Assembly: GCA_020639195.1 (NCBI GenBank)
Contig: JACKHB010000006.1
Location: 1 to 64,000, forward strand
DNA: 64,000 nt
From: Phycisphaeraceae bacterium
GTDB taxonomy: Bacteria; Planctomycetota; Phycisphaerae; Phycisphaerales; UBA1924
Direction of reading: 5' to 3'
Shown here: positions 46,389 to 55,739 of the stretch, in pieces
How the letters are laid out: every line of letters begins with the position of its first letter
Position numbering within the stretch: position 1 is the first letter of the stretch
Program-made: the position numbers and the translations under genes
Notes under the pieces: generated by a model
The model's input: only the letters and a program-made list of their open reading frames with translations
Database searches by the model: none
What the model was told of the DNA's origin: nothing

Positions 46389-46700
46389 CTAGCCCTCGAT
46401 CTGATCCAGGTAGCCCTGGATCTCCGACAAGGCCTGCTGGTCCCCCGCCTTCCGAGCCCGAATCAGCCCATCGCGCAGGGCCTCGACCGCATCCGGCAGG
46501 CGACCCAGGAACTCAAGCGACCGCGCCTTGTGGAAGCAGGCGTACGCCTGCATTGGATCTGCCGCCAGGCACCGGTCATAGAACTCGACCGCCGCCGCGT
46601 GATCGCCCACCCGCGCGTGCTCCTGCGCCAGCGCGTACAGCACGAACGCGTCCGAAGGATCGGCCTCGAGCAGTCTCTGGAGCTGTTCGAGCGACGGCAT
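46389..46700 (-). CDS. Small tetratricopeptide-repeat protein
   Basis: A 103-residue protein made of about two to three TPR helices pairs: DPSDAFVLYALAQEHARVGDHAAAVEFYDRCLAADPMQ and AYACFHKARSLEFLGRLPDAVEALRDGLIRARKAGD. It is likely an adaptor for protein contacts, partner unknown. It is directly upstream of recX with touching stop/start and divergent from the hydroxyacyl-CoA dehydrogenase gene. Confidence 0.8.
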   Translation of the reverse strand: MPSLEQLQRLLEADPSDAFVLYALAQEHARVGDHAAAVEFYDRCLAADPMQAYACFHKARSLEFLGRLPDAVEALRDGLIRARKAGDQQALSEIQGYLDQIEG

Positions 46701-46772
46701 GGAATCAGGGTAGCCGCCAGCGCGACCCTACCCTTCCCGGCATTCCGGTCCCCAGCTTCCCAAGGAGTCGTC

Positions 46773-47636
46773 ATGGCGGAGATTCGATCGATCGTGGTCA
46801 TCGGTGCCGGGCAGATGGGCGGAGGCATCGCGCAGGTCGCCGCGACCGCCGGTATTGCGGTCAAAGTCCTCGACGCCTTCCCCGGCGCCATCGACAAATG
46901 CCGGGGCCTGCACGACAAGCTCCTGGCGCGGGCCGTCGAGAAGGGCAAGATGACCCAGGGCGACGCCGACGCCGCCAAGGGCCGGATCGGGTACCTCCCT
47001 ATCGCCTCGCTCGACGTGGTCTCCGAGTCCGACTTCGTGATCGAGGCAATCGTCGAGGACGCCAAGGTCAAACGCGACCTCTTCGCCCAGCTCGCCAATG
47101 CGACTCGCGCCCAGATCCTCGCCACCAACACCAGTTCGATCAGCATCACAGAGATCGCCGCGGCCGCCGGCGACGCCGCCGATCGCGTCATCGGCATGCA
47201 CTTCTTTAACCCCGTCCCCGTCATGAAGCTCGTGGAGGTGATCAAGGGCCTCGCCACGAGCGAGAAGACGACCCTCCGCACCATCGCCCTGGCCACGGCG
47301 ATGGGCAAGACGCCCGTGCCCGCCAACGACCGCCCCGGCTTCGTCTCCAACCGCGTGCTCATGCCCCTGATCAACGAGGCCTTCTACGCCTGGATGGAGG
47401 GCGTGGCCGAACCCGCGCACATCGACGAGATCATGAAGCTCGGCTGCAACCACCCGATGGGCCCGCTCCGCCTGGCCGACTTCATCGGGCTCGACACCTG
47501 CGTCCACATCATGGACGTGCTCGCCGATGGCCTCAACAACGACCGCTACCGGGCGTGTCCGCTGCTGAAGCAACTCGTCGCGGCGGGCCGGCTGGGCGAC
47601 AAGACCGGCCGAGGGGTGTTCGAGTACGGGAAGTAG
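46773..47636 (+). CDS. 3-hydroxybutyryl-CoA dehydrogenase
   Basis: A 287-residue NAD(P)-dependent 3-hydroxyacyl-CoA dehydrogenase. The Rossmann start is SIVVIGAGQMGGGIAQVAATAG. Catalytic-region motifs are LATNTSSISITEIA, GMHFFNPVPVMKLVEVIKG, NDRPGFVSNRVLMPLINEAF and NHPMGPLRLADFIGLD. AAGGAG lies upstream of the ATG at 46773. Length and single-domain architecture fit the butyrate/short-chain type rather than the large FadB. Confidence 0.93.
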   Translation: MAEIRSIVVIGAGQMGGGIAQVAATAGIAVKVLDAFPGAIDKCRGLHDKLLARAVEKGKMTQGDADAAKGRIGYLPIASLDVVSESDFVIEAIVEDAKVKRDLFAQLANATRAQILATNTSSISITEIAAAAGDAADRVIGMHFFNPVPVMKLVEVIKGLATSEKTTLRTIALATAMGKTPVPANDRPGFVSNRVLMPLINEAFYAWMEGVAEPAHIDEIMKLGCNHPMGPLRLADFIGLDTCVHIMDVLADGLNNDRYRACPLLKQLVAAGRLGDKTGRGVFEYGK

Positions 47637-47639
47637 GCA

Positions 47640-49079
47640 ATGGCCCACGCGCGTGAGAAACCTCCAAAGGCGCTTCTGATCCTGTGCTTTGTCGTGTTCC
47701 CGATCGTCGGGGTCACGCTGACGATCATCACGCTGTACGCGACGGGCAGGCTGGGAAGCTCGGCCGCGAGGCCGGGCGATCCGAGTGGCGTCTACAAGGC
47801 CGCGAGCGCGAGGCACTCGCAACTGTTGGGGCACGTTGCTCGCGAGCCCAACCGAGCTGAAGACCTGGTTGCAGTTGCGAGAAAGCTGGAAGGCGTCAAG
47901 GACGCCCTCCTGGCCGATTCAACATTCGAGTTCCACGGGCTTGACCTGGCTCTGCTGGATCGTTCGGCATTCGACGGGGCGGAGTATGGCGTCCAAGGTC
48001 TGGACGAGACCCAGCAGGCGTACCGAGACGCAGTGCGCAAGCACGAGGCCGCGCTGGCGTGGGCCCAGGAGTACATGCGACGCGCGGATGAACTGGACCT
48101 TATCACCGAACTATCGCGATTGCGCGATAGTCACCACTTTGTGGTCGACCTTCGTGTCTCGATAGATCCCGAGCGGCTGAGTCTCTACCGTGAACTTGCG
48201 CGGTACCTGGTGACAAGGGGCAGCCGAGCGGTCCGCGTCGGAAACACTGCGGATGCCATTGTTTGCTTCGGCCATGCCCTGTGGCTGGGTGACAACGTCT
48301 CGCGACAAGGGCCATACACCGACTACCTGACAGGTCTGGCGATCCTCGATCTGGCAGTCGCTCACACCTCGCGAGCTGTGCCTCGGCTCGAGCCCGGTGA
48401 TCTCGAGCACGTGAGAACCGTCGCCGCGCAGTACCGCGATTTCAATTCTTCTCTGATCTCGTTTGAGATGTCGCGCTTCGAGGCGCTTGCGATGATAGTA
48501 GCATCTTACCGAGAAGATCGGTCGGGCGACGGCGCCTACATCGACCCTGGCGTTTCGAATGATGATGACGACTCACTTGTGATCGGCAGGGATCGCGCGC
48601 GCGAAGTTGTCAATCGGTTCTGCGACGAGCTCCTGAGAACTCGATCGCTCTCGCCGTCCGAACGATCAATCCCGGCCCGAGAACTTGCATTCAAGCCAGA
48701 CACCGGAACGCAAATGCCCGCTGCACTGTCCGGGTTCGATCGGGTGCTCGCCCAGGCGATTGATTGGGATGACTTGGAGCGCTCGCGGATCGCCCTGCTC
48801 GAAACCCAGATCGCCATCGAACTCTTCCGGCGTCAGAACGGTCAGTTGCCGCCCGATCTGGGCTCTCTAGTACCAGACTTCCTGCTAAGCCTGCCGCACG
48901 ATCCCTTCGCCGCGGACGCAGCGGTGAGGTACCGAGTGGACCCGGCGGTCGAGGGCGGCTTCTGGCTTTGGGCCGTCGGCACCGACCGCGAGGACAACGG
49001 CGGCGCGAGAACCGAGCACGGGGCCGGAGGCTCAGTGTCGGGGACGGACTTGGTGCTGTGGCCGCCTTTCGTGCGATGA
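47640..49079 (+). CDS. Membrane-anchored protein of unknown function
   Basis: A 479-residue protein with one N-terminal membrane helix (ALLILCFVVFPIVGVTLTIITLY). The body is helical. The C-terminus (IAIELFRRQNGQLPPDLGSLVPDFLLSLPHDPFAADAAVRYRV, then GFWLWAVGTDREDNGG) resembles the C-terminal segments of planctomycete pseudopilin-type or DUF1559-neighbouring proteins. I do not know its function. It begins three bases after the dehydrogenase stop, but co-transcription need not imply shared function. Confidence 0.7.
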   Translation: MAHAREKPPKALLILCFVVFPIVGVTLTIITLYATGRLGSSAARPGDPSGVYKAASARHSQLLGHVAREPNRAEDLVAVARKLEGVKDALLADSTFEFHGLDLALLDRSAFDGAEYGVQGLDETQQAYRDAVRKHEAALAWAQEYMRRADELDLITELSRLRDSHHFVVDLRVSIDPERLSLYRELARYLVTRGSRAVRVGNTADAIVCFGHALWLGDNVSRQGPYTDYLTGLAILDLAVAHTSRAVPRLEPGDLEHVRTVAAQYRDFNSSLISFEMSRFEALAMIVASYREDRSGDGAYIDPGVSNDDDDSLVIGRDRAREVVNRFCDELLRTRSLSPSERSIPARELAFKPDTGTQMPAALSGFDRVLAQAIDWDDLERSRIALLETQIAIELFRRQNGQLPPDLGSLVPDFLLSLPHDPFAADAAVRYRVDPAVEGGFWLWAVGTDREDNGGARTEHGAGGSVSGTDLVLWPPFVR

Positions 49080-49112
49080 GGCAGACAGCGCGGGTCGCCT
49101 TAGCGTGTGCGC

Positions 49113-49134
49113 CGCGGGTGCCCGAACACCCGCG
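49113..49134. other. Hairpin in the intergenic region
   Basis: CGCGGGTG and its complement CACCCGCG flank a six-base loop 33 bases after the upstream stop. There is no T-run, so it is only a possible terminator. Confidence 0.5.
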
Positions 49135-49307
49135 TCGCGCCCTGCCGCCCGGGCATCGCAGTGACATCCTGCGACCATGACCCTGACATGGCGCCGGGCG
49201 AGAAGAATCTGAAAAGAACGTGATGAATCCGCGGGTTCAGGGTTCCCGTCCGGAGGCGCCTCCGATACCCTGCCGAAGAGTGGGAACGGCCCACCATCAC
49301 TTTTGGC

Positions 49308-49346
49308 CCGTCCGAGTGCCCCGCCGGCCTGCCGGCGTCCGGACGG
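49308..49346 (+). promoter_or_regulatory. Stem-loop in the leader of the PEP-CTERM gene
   Basis: CCGTCCG and CGGACGG enclose an inner stem CGCCGG/CCGGCG. The structure ends eight bases before the AGGAGG ribosome site at 49355, so it could influence translation or stability. Its role is a guess. Confidence 0.4.
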
Positions 49347-49366
49347 CCGCAACAGGAGGAACAGAG

Positions 49367-50170
49367 ATGAAACGCAGTGTCATTGCGCTGGCGGGCCTCG
49401 CGCTCGCCGCAAGCGGGGCCTCGGCCCAGTTGTTCGGCTCGGACAACGTGGGAAACTACTTCGAGGTCAGTGAGATCGACGGCTCGGCGACGCTGATCAC
49501 GTCCGATGGCTCCACGTACAACTTCGTCGGCGGCGCGACCGAGATCGAGATCGATCAGTCCACCGGCATCGGCTACGCCCAGAATCCCAACGGCTCCTTC
49601 AGCGGCAACCAGTTCGTCGCCACCACGGGCGCCTCGGCCGGCCCAACCGTCTTCACGCTCGGGTCGTTCACCGGGCTCGAGTACGTTGGCGGCACGCTGT
49701 TCGGCGCATACATCACCGGTGGCGGCGGCGCTGCGCCATCGACGCTCGCGACGCTCGACCCGACCACGGGCGCGTCGGTGGACATCGGTCTCACGGGCGT
49801 CGGACCCGTGACCGGCCTGGCCTACGACGTCTCGAGCGGCATCATGTACGGCAGCACCGCCGGGGTTCCGGGCGTGTCCACCAGCTTGCTCGTGACCATC
49901 GATCTCGGCTCGGGTCTCGCGACCCCGATCGGAGACACCGGCGTGGTGCTCGGCTCGATCGAGTTCGGTTCCAACGGCCGGCTGTACGGCGGTGGCGGAC
50001 AGGTGAACACGGGGCAGATCTTCGTGATCGACCTCGGAACCGCCACCCCGACGCACATCGGCGACACCGGCCTCGACACGGTCGTCACCGGGCTCTCGCT
50101 CCTCCCGGCCCCGGGCGGCGTGGCGCTCCTGGGCTTGGGTGGGCTGATCGCGGCGCGCCGTCGGCGCTAG
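49367..50170 (+). CDS. Secreted repetitive protein with PEP-CTERM-like sorting tail
   Basis: A 267-residue protein with a signal peptide (SVIALAGLALAASGASA). The body is Gly/Thr/Ser-rich and repeats TxxxVGGA and VTGLAYD-type units, suggesting a beta-propeller. The C-terminus (PAPGGVALLGLGGLIAARRRR) has the Pro motif, hydrophobic helix and Arg cluster of PEP-CTERM proteins, processed by an exosortase. AGGAGG precedes the ATG. A terminator follows. Function unknown. Confidence 0.88.
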   Translation: MKRSVIALAGLALAASGASAQLFGSDNVGNYFEVSEIDGSATLITSDGSTYNFVGGATEIEIDQSTGIGYAQNPNGSFSGNQFVATTGASAGPTVFTLGSFTGLEYVGGTLFGAYITGGGGAAPSTLATLDPTTGASVDIGLTGVGPVTGLAYDVSSGIMYGSTAGVPGVSTSLLVTIDLGSGLATPIGDTGVVLGSIEFGSNGRLYGGGGQVNTGQIFVIDLGTATPTHIGDTGLDTVVTGLSLLPAPGGVALLGLGGLIAARRRR

Positions 50171-50195
50171 GCCGCCTTTGATTCAACATCCGATG

Positions 50196-50226
50196 AGGGC
50201 GGGGCCGAAGGGTCCCGCCCTTCTTC
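50196..50226 (+). terminator. Rho-independent terminator
   Basis: An 8-base stem AGGGCGGG/CCCGCCCT with a ten-base loop, followed by TTCTTCTCTT, 25 bases after the PEP-CTERM gene stop. Confidence 0.8.
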
Positions 50227-50239
50227 TCTTCATTCGTGC

Positions 50240-51487
50240 TCAGGGCCACAGCAGCACCAGGCCCAGCGTCGCCAGCGCGAGGACCGCAAATGCGACCGCG
50301 GTCCGCACCGCCAGCGCCCGTGACCCGAGCCAGAACACGATGCCGGCCTTGAAGACGAGGTTGCTGACCGAGGCGATCAGAATCGCCCGCCACGCATCGC
50401 CCGGCTCGAGCCGGCCCCGCTCCACCAGACGCGAGGAGCCAAGCGTGATGGCGTCCATGTCGGTCAGGCCGCTGATCGCCGCCGCCCCGTAGATGCCCGC
50501 CTGGCCGAATTGGTCGCGCGCGAAGGCGACGATGAAGATGATCGCGGCGTACAGAGCCCCGAAGATCAGCGCCGGCCGCAATTCGGCAGGGTTCCGCGGC
50601 GCGGGCATCGTTCCGCCCTCGCGCCCGATGAGCCACCACGCCAGCAGACCAAGCAGGGCGCACACGCCGCCCGCCGCGGCGACCGGCGCAATCAGCGCCG
50701 CCGTGTGGGTCGGGGCTACCAGCGTGATCTCTGTAATCACGCGCCCATACATGACGGCCGTGGCGATCAGGATGATCGACAGCGCCGCGCCCGATGCGTC
50801 CGGCGCCGACCGGGCGAGGCGCGCGTTGCTCGCCGTGGTGGCGGTGCTGGAGATCAGGCCGCCCAGCAGCCCGCTGATCAGCGAGCCCTTGCGCGCGCCC
50901 ATGATGCGAAAAGCGATGTACCCCGCCAGGCTCAGGCCCACGACCAGCACCACCATCAGCCAGATGCGGTGCGGGTTGAGCACGTCGTAGGGCCCGTACG
51001 TCTCGTCGGGCAGCACGGGCAGAACGATGAACGTGATGAGCGCAAAGCGGAGAATCGCGGTCGCGTCCTGATCCGTCAGGCGTGCCGCGAGCGCGTGCAA
51101 TCGAGGCTTGAGCTGCAGCAGAATCGCGACCGCCACGCCAAGCGCGACCGCGGGCTCGCGCTGGCCGAGGGCCAGAGACGCCCCCACCCCGTACATGACG
51201 AGCATCGCGATCTCGGTGGTCAGGCCGTACGGCGCTTCGGGCTCCTGTCGGGCCCGCAGCACATTGGCCATGATCGCCAGCGACGCGACGCCGATCAGGC
51301 CCGCGCCGACGAGCCAGCCGCCGGCGGCCGGGACCAGAAGTCCCCCCAGCGCCCCCAGCACCGTGATGAGAGCGAAGGTCCGAACCCCGGCCAGAGCCTC
51401 ACCGTCGGCCCGCCGCTGGCGCTGCATGCCCACGAGCAGGCCCAGGGCCAGAGCCAGGCCGAGAGTCAGAAAGGCGTCGCCCGGCAT
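50240..51487 (-). CDS. MgtC/SapB-DUF4010 membrane protein
   Basis: A 415-residue integral membrane protein with about ten or more hydrophobic helices. The N-terminal part (LGLALALGLLVGMQRQRR, GVRTFALITVLGALGG) is the MgtC/SapB domain. The C-terminal part (GLLGGLISSTATTASNARLAR, AISGLTDMDAITLGSSRLV) is DUF4010. The family is linked to ion transport or magnesium-related stress but not well defined. It converges on the PEP-CTERM gene across the shared terminator. Confidence 0.88.
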   Translation of the reverse strand: MPGDAFLTLGLALALGLLVGMQRQRRADGEALAGVRTFALITVLGALGGLLVPAAGGWLVGAGLIGVASLAIMANVLRARQEPEAPYGLTTEIAMLVMYGVGASLALGQREPAVALGVAVAILLQLKPRLHALAARLTDQDATAILRFALITFIVLPVLPDETYGPYDVLNPHRIWLMVVLVVGLSLAGYIAFRIMGARKGSLISGLLGGLISSTATTASNARLARSAPDASGAALSIILIATAVMYGRVITEITLVAPTHTAALIAPVAAAGGVCALLGLLAWWLIGREGGTMPAPRNPAELRPALIFGALYAAIIFIVAFARDQFGQAGIYGAAAISGLTDMDAITLGSSRLVERGRLEPGDAWRAILIASVSNLVFKAGIVFWLGSRALAVRTAVAFAVLALATLGLVLLWP

Positions 51488-51505
51488 GGAGGACAGTATG
51501 GACCG

Positions 51506-52489
51506 CTACCAGTTCTCGTCAGACTCGTAGGCGAGCGCGACGAGCGCCTGGCCCGCGATCTCCTTGAAGATCGCCTTGTCGCGATCGGCGAAATACTCGC
51601 GCCAGTCGCCGACGACGCCCTTGCGCACGAACGCGGCGTTGTCGCCCTCGCCGGGCTTGCGCCCCTGCGATCGAACCTCGAATCGGTTGGACTCGACGCA
51701 CGCGCGCACGGTTTCGTCGTCGCGTTTCACGCCCAGGTGCCCGAACACGCGCCGCATCTGGGTGGTCGGGTCCTCCAGCAGCTTCTCGTATCGCACGGTC
51801 AGGAACTGCTCGCCGAACAGCGTGCGCGCGACGCGGCTGCGACGGACGCAACGCCGCCATTGCAACGCGGCGTGTCGAAGCACGGCCTCGTTGAACAGCG
51901 GCACCCGCTGACCCTCGCCCTCGTGCCAGAACCGACGTGCCCGCTCGAAGTCGCCGTCATCGGCAAAGGGCGCGGCGTTGCCCGTTCGCAGATGGTGGAA
52001 CACCATCGACGTCACCATGTCGCGTCCGTCGCGGAGCAGATGGATCACGCGCGCCTCGGGAAAGAGCTCGTGCAGTTGCTCGCACGCGTCGAGGTAGTGC
52101 ACCGGGCCTTTGTCGCCCAGCCGCCTGACGCCGGGCTTGTGGGCAAGGGCGAGCACGCCCTCGATCGCCCCGCGCCGGGCCGCTCGCAGCACGTCGTCGG
52201 CTCGCGGCGCGGGCTCGGGGGCGGTGCGGGCCCGCAGCGCCGCGGTCGGGTTGGGATGCTCGGACCATCGGTTCAGGGCCTGCTCATCGAGCCATCGCGA
52301 GGCGCCGATGGCCGGGCTGAAGAGATACGCCTCAAAGTAACAAGACACCTGCGGATGGGCGTTGACCATCCACGTCATCCAGCTCGTGCCCGAGCGGTGC
52401 GCGCCGGTGATGAAGAAGTAGCCGATTTCCCTCGGGCGCTCGATGCGCGGCGCGCTGGGAGCCTCGGCTGGCTTGGTCTCTTGGATCAT
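51506..52489 (-). CDS. Sulfotransferase family protein
   Basis: A 327-residue protein. The PAPS 5'-phosphosulfate loop is FFITGAHRSGTSWMTWM (about residues 27-43) and the 3'-phosphate region is ARVIHLLRDGRDMVTSMVFHHL. Later come LQWRRCVRRSR and VRYEKLLEDPTTQMRRVFGHLG. Such enzymes sulfate sugars, proteins or small molecules; the acceptor is not predictable. Planctomycetes carry many sulfotransferases. It is a single gene between two membrane protein genes. Confidence 0.88.
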   Translation of the reverse strand: MIQETKPAEAPSAPRIERPREIGYFFITGAHRSGTSWMTWMVNAHPQVSCYFEAYLFSPAIGASRWLDEQALNRWSEHPNPTAALRARTAPEPAPRADDVLRAARRGAIEGVLALAHKPGVRRLGDKGPVHYLDACEQLHELFPEARVIHLLRDGRDMVTSMVFHHLRTGNAAPFADDGDFERARRFWHEGEGQRVPLFNEAVLRHAALQWRRCVRRSRVARTLFGEQFLTVRYEKLLEDPTTQMRRVFGHLGVKRDDETVRACVESNRFEVRSQGRKPGEGDNAAFVRKGVVGDWREYFADRDKAIFKEIAGQALVALAYESDENW

Positions 52490-52596
52490 CGGTGTCCTCT
52501 GCGCCGGAAATGGGCATCATAGGAAATGCGATGGGACCGCGGGGCGGACCCGGACGATCTCTCCCAGGTTCACAGGCCCAACTTCACAGCCCCGGT

Positions 52597-53916
52597 TCAC
52601 AGGGCCTGGCGGGTCGGCACGGCGACGTTGGCCAGGAGCATGCCCGTCACGATCCCGACGCCCACCAGCAGCATGCGGAAGGCCGTGTCGATGCCGGCGA
52701 CGGTCTGGTCGTCGAGCAGGGCCGACAGGCTGCTGAACCCGACCGAGCCCGGAACCAGCAGCAGGATGCCGGGAGTGATGGCGATCGACGAGGGCCGCCC
52801 GGAGAACCGGGCGTAGGCATTGCCGACGACCCCGACCGCAAACGCCGCGGCGCACGCGCCAACCTCGGGCTCGAGCACGCGCGAGAGCAGCGACGCGGCG
52901 AACGCCACCGCGCCCGAGAGCGCAATGACCATGGAGTCTCGCGGCTGGGCCCGGAAGAGCACCGTGAAGGTGCAGACCGCAACCGCAACGGCGATGACCA
53001 GCGTCCACTGGGGGAGATCGGCGGCGGGATCGAACGCCGGCGAGGGCAGCACGCGCGCGAACAAGAGAGGCTCGAACTGCCGCCCGATCGCGATGCCGAA
53101 GGCGAGTGAGAAGAAGACCATGAGCGCGCCGGTGAAGCGGGCGGTGCCGGAGACGAGATTCCGCGTGGCCAGTTCGCCGATCGCCATGGTGAGCGACAAG
53201 CCAGGCAACAGGAAGACCAGTCCGCTGACGGTGACGAGGTAGCTCGAAGCGCCCATGAAGCGGGCGGCGAGCAGCGCGATCGCCGCGGCGAATGCGGCCG
53301 CGATGGTGTCCACCACGCGCCGTGCGCGACGGTGCCGACCGCCGATCTCTCCCACCACTCCCACCACCAGGCCGACGCCCAGAGAGGCGACGACGTCGCG
53401 CGCCGAACCACCGAAGAGCCGCGCGACTGCCGCGGCGTTGACCGCAATCGCCAGAACGTAGAGCCACGCCGGATACCGGCGGGGCGTCGCGGCGACCTCG
53501 TCCAGCAGCGCCGTGCCCCGCCCCGGCGAGACCGCGCCCGAGGCGACATCTCGGGCGATGCGGTCGGTGCGAACGAGGCGCTCGAGGTTGACCTCGCCGG
53601 GCTCGACGCGCAGCAGCATGGTCCGCTGGTTTGGGATCTCGCCAAAGGCGATGAGGATGGAGGTGGGCGTGCTGAAGACCTGGGCCGCGACGCCCAGGCG
53701 CTCGCACGCGCCGACCACGGCCTCTTCGAGGCGATGGGCCGGTGTGCCCGCCTCGTGCAGGGCCCGGGCCAGGCGGAGGATAAACGAGGCGTGGGCGTCG
53801 GCCGGGACCATCTGGGACGCAAAATCGCGGGCGGGATCGGGCACGTCTGGATCCGAGGCAGCGGCCGGGAGGCGGCGAGGGCCGTGAGGATAGTGCGCGG
53901 GGCGGGAAGGGCCCAT
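52597..53916 (-). CDS. Threonine/serine exporter ThrE-type protein
   Basis: A 439-residue membrane protein with both ThrE halves. The first (FILRLARALHEAGTPAHRLEEAV, PTSILIAFG, LYVLAIAVNAAAVARLFGG, SYLVTVSGLVFLLPGLSLTMAIGELAT) matches PF06738-like sequence. The second (MVIALSGAVAFAASLLSRVLE, IAITPGILLLVPGSVGFSSL) matches the ThrE_2 half. The likely role is export of threonine or serine. ATG at 53811 is an alternative start, because the first ~35 residues are Pro/Arg-rich and 53916 is only 44 bases from the divergent mutase gene. Confidence 0.88.
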   Translation of the reverse strand: MGPSRPAHYPHGPRRLPAAASDPDVPDPARDFASQMVPADAHASFILRLARALHEAGTPAHRLEEAVVGACERLGVAAQVFSTPTSILIAFGEIPNQRTMLLRVEPGEVNLERLVRTDRIARDVASGAVSPGRGTALLDEVAATPRRYPAWLYVLAIAVNAAAVARLFGGSARDVVASLGVGLVVGVVGEIGGRHRRARRVVDTIAAAFAAAIALLAARFMGASSYLVTVSGLVFLLPGLSLTMAIGELATRNLVSGTARFTGALMVFFSLAFGIAIGRQFEPLLFARVLPSPAFDPAADLPQWTLVIAVAVAVCTFTVLFRAQPRDSMVIALSGAVAFAASLLSRVLEPEVGACAAAFAVGVVGNAYARFSGRPSSIAITPGILLLVPGSVGFSSLSALLDDQTVAGIDTAFRMLLVGVGIVTGMLLANVAVPTRQAL

Positions 53917-53960
53917 CCGCTAGAATCGACCGACCGAAACTCCTTCCACGGAGGGCCACG

Positions 53961-55739
53961 ATGTCCACTCGCCAGACGCAGGCCACGCCCGTCCAGCCCG
54001 CGCGGATCGATCCCCACGCGGTGACGATCTCCGGGTTCGTGCTTGACCCGTCCTACGGGCCGGGCGCGGCCGCGCCGCCAGAGCAGATCGAAAGCCTGAA
54101 CAACATCCAGCGGGACATCCCCGCGCCGGGGACGTACCCGTACACGCGCGGGCTGTTCCCGCAGGGGTATCGCACGCGCCTGTGGACGATGCGCCAGTTC
54201 GCGGGGTTCGGATCGGCCGACGACACCAACGCCCGGTTCAAGTACCTGTTGCGGGCGGCCAAGACCTCGACCGCGGCGAACACCGGCCTGTCCACGGCGT
54301 TCGACCTGCCGACGCTGATGGGGCGGGACTCGGACGATGAGCTGTGCCTGGGCGAGGTGGGCAAGTGCGGCGTGGCGATCTGCACGCTGGAGGACATGCA
54401 CCGGCTGTACGCGGAGATCCCGGTCGATCGCGTGACGGTGAGCCAGACGATCAACGGCCCCGCCGCGGCGATCTGGGCGATGTACCTGGCGATGGCGTTG
54501 CAGCGCGGGTTCTCGTGGGACTCGCTGGGGGGGACGCTGCAGAACGACATTCTGAAGGAGTTCCACGCACAGAACGAGTTCATCTATCCGCCCGAGGCGA
54601 GCGTGAAGCTGGTGGCGGACACGATCGAGTTCCAGACGCGATGCGTGCCGAGGTGGCACAGCGTGTCGATCTCCGGATACCACATCCGAGAGGCGGGCTC
54701 GACGGCGACGCAGGAACTGGCGTTCACGCTGCGCGATGGGATGGAGTACGTCGAGGCGTGCCTGCTGCGGGGGCTGGACGTGGACGCGTTCGCGCCGCGC
54801 CTGTCGTTCTTCTTCAACAGCCACAACGAGTTCTTCGAGGAGATCTGCAAGCTGCGGGCGGCGAGGCGGATCTGGGCGCGGATGATGCGGGACCGGTACG
54901 GGGCGCAGAGCGAGAAGTCGTGGTACATGAAGACGCACGTGCAGACGGCGGGGTGCAGCCTGACCGAGCAGCAGCCGCTGAACAACATCGTGCGCGTGGC
55001 CTACCAGGCGATGGCGGCGGTGCTGGGCGGGTGCCAGAGCCTGCACACGGACTCGATGGACGAGACGCTGGCGCTGCCGTCGGAGCAGGCGGTGACGGTG
55101 GCGCTGCGGACGCAGCAGATCCTGGCGCATGAGACCGGCGTGACGCGGGTGACCGATCCGCTGGGTGGGTCGTGGTTCATCGAGAAGATGACCGACGACG
55201 TCGAGGGCGAGGCGCTGGCGTACATCGCCGAGATCGACGAGATGGGCGGCGGGCCATGGAAGGGACAACACGACGGCGCGCCCGCCGGGGGGTACGGCGG
55301 GGCGGTGGAGGGGATCCATCGCGGCTACTTCCGGCGGAAGATCGCCGAGGCGAGCTACCGGTTCGCCGAGGAGTGCGAGAGCGGGGACCGGATCATCGTG
55401 GGCGTCAACGAATACGTGGACCGCGAGGAGAAGCGGCCGATCGACATCCTGATGATCGGGCCCGAGGTGGAGGAGCAGCAGGTGGCGCGCCTGGCGGAGT
55501 TCAAGCGGCGGCGCGACCCGGACAAGGTGGCGCGGGCCCTTGATGCGATCCGCAGCGCCTGCCAGGGCCGGGCATATGAGTTGCAGCACCAGTTGCCGGG
55601 GGTGGACGGGGCCGCTCTGCATCCGACCAACGTGATGCCGGCGCTGGTGGATGCGGCGCTGTGCCACTGCACGCTGGGCGAGATGACGCAGGCGATGGCG
55701 GACATCTACGGGCGGTACTCCGGCGGGCCGGAGTGGTAG
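53961..55739 (+). CDS. Methylmalonyl-CoA mutase-type large subunit
   Basis: A 592-residue catalytic subunit of the acyl-CoA mutase family: YPYTRGLFPQGYRTRLWTMRQFAGFGSADDTNARFKYLL, NTGLSTAFDLPTLMGRDSDD, SVSISGYHIREAGSTATQEL, RLSFFFNSHNEFFEEICKLRAARRIWA, SLHTDSMDETLALPSEQA and a C-terminal MPALVDAALCHCTLGEM. No B12-binding domain follows, so the cobalamin subunit must be separate, as in IcmA/IcmB- or McmA1-type systems. It may act on methylmalonyl- or isobutyryl-CoA. Its last 146 bases are repeated at 56890-57035. Confidence 0.92.
   Translation: MSTRQTQATPVQPARIDPHAVTISGFVLDPSYGPGAAAPPEQIESLNNIQRDIPAPGTYPYTRGLFPQGYRTRLWTMRQFAGFGSADDTNARFKYLLRAAKTSTAANTGLSTAFDLPTLMGRDSDDELCLGEVGKCGVAICTLEDMHRLYAEIPVDRVTVSQTINGPAAAIWAMYLAMALQRGFSWDSLGGTLQNDILKEFHAQNEFIYPPEASVKLVADTIEFQTRCVPRWHSVSISGYHIREAGSTATQELAFTLRDGMEYVEACLLRGLDVDAFAPRLSFFFNSHNEFFEEICKLRAARRIWARMMRDRYGAQSEKSWYMKTHVQTAGCSLTEQQPLNNIVRVAYQAMAAVLGGCQSLHTDSMDETLALPSEQAVTVALRTQQILAHETGVTRVTDPLGGSWFIEKMTDDVEGEALAYIAEIDEMGGGPWKGQHDGAPAGGYGGAVEGIHRGYFRRKIAEASYRFAEECESGDRIIVGVNEYVDREEKRPIDILMIGPEVEEQQVARLAEFKRRRDPDKVARALDAIRSACQGRAYELQHQLPGVDGAALHPTNVMPALVDAALCHCTLGEMTQAMADIYGRYSGGPEW
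55594..55739 (+). repeat. Direct repeat, copy 1: 3' end of the mutase gene
   Basis: This copy forms the last 48 codons and stop of the intact mutase gene. It matches 56890-57035 at 143 of 146 positions, with no indels. The match ends exactly at the stop codon and starts abruptly; flanking bases differ on both sides. Confidence 0.95.
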
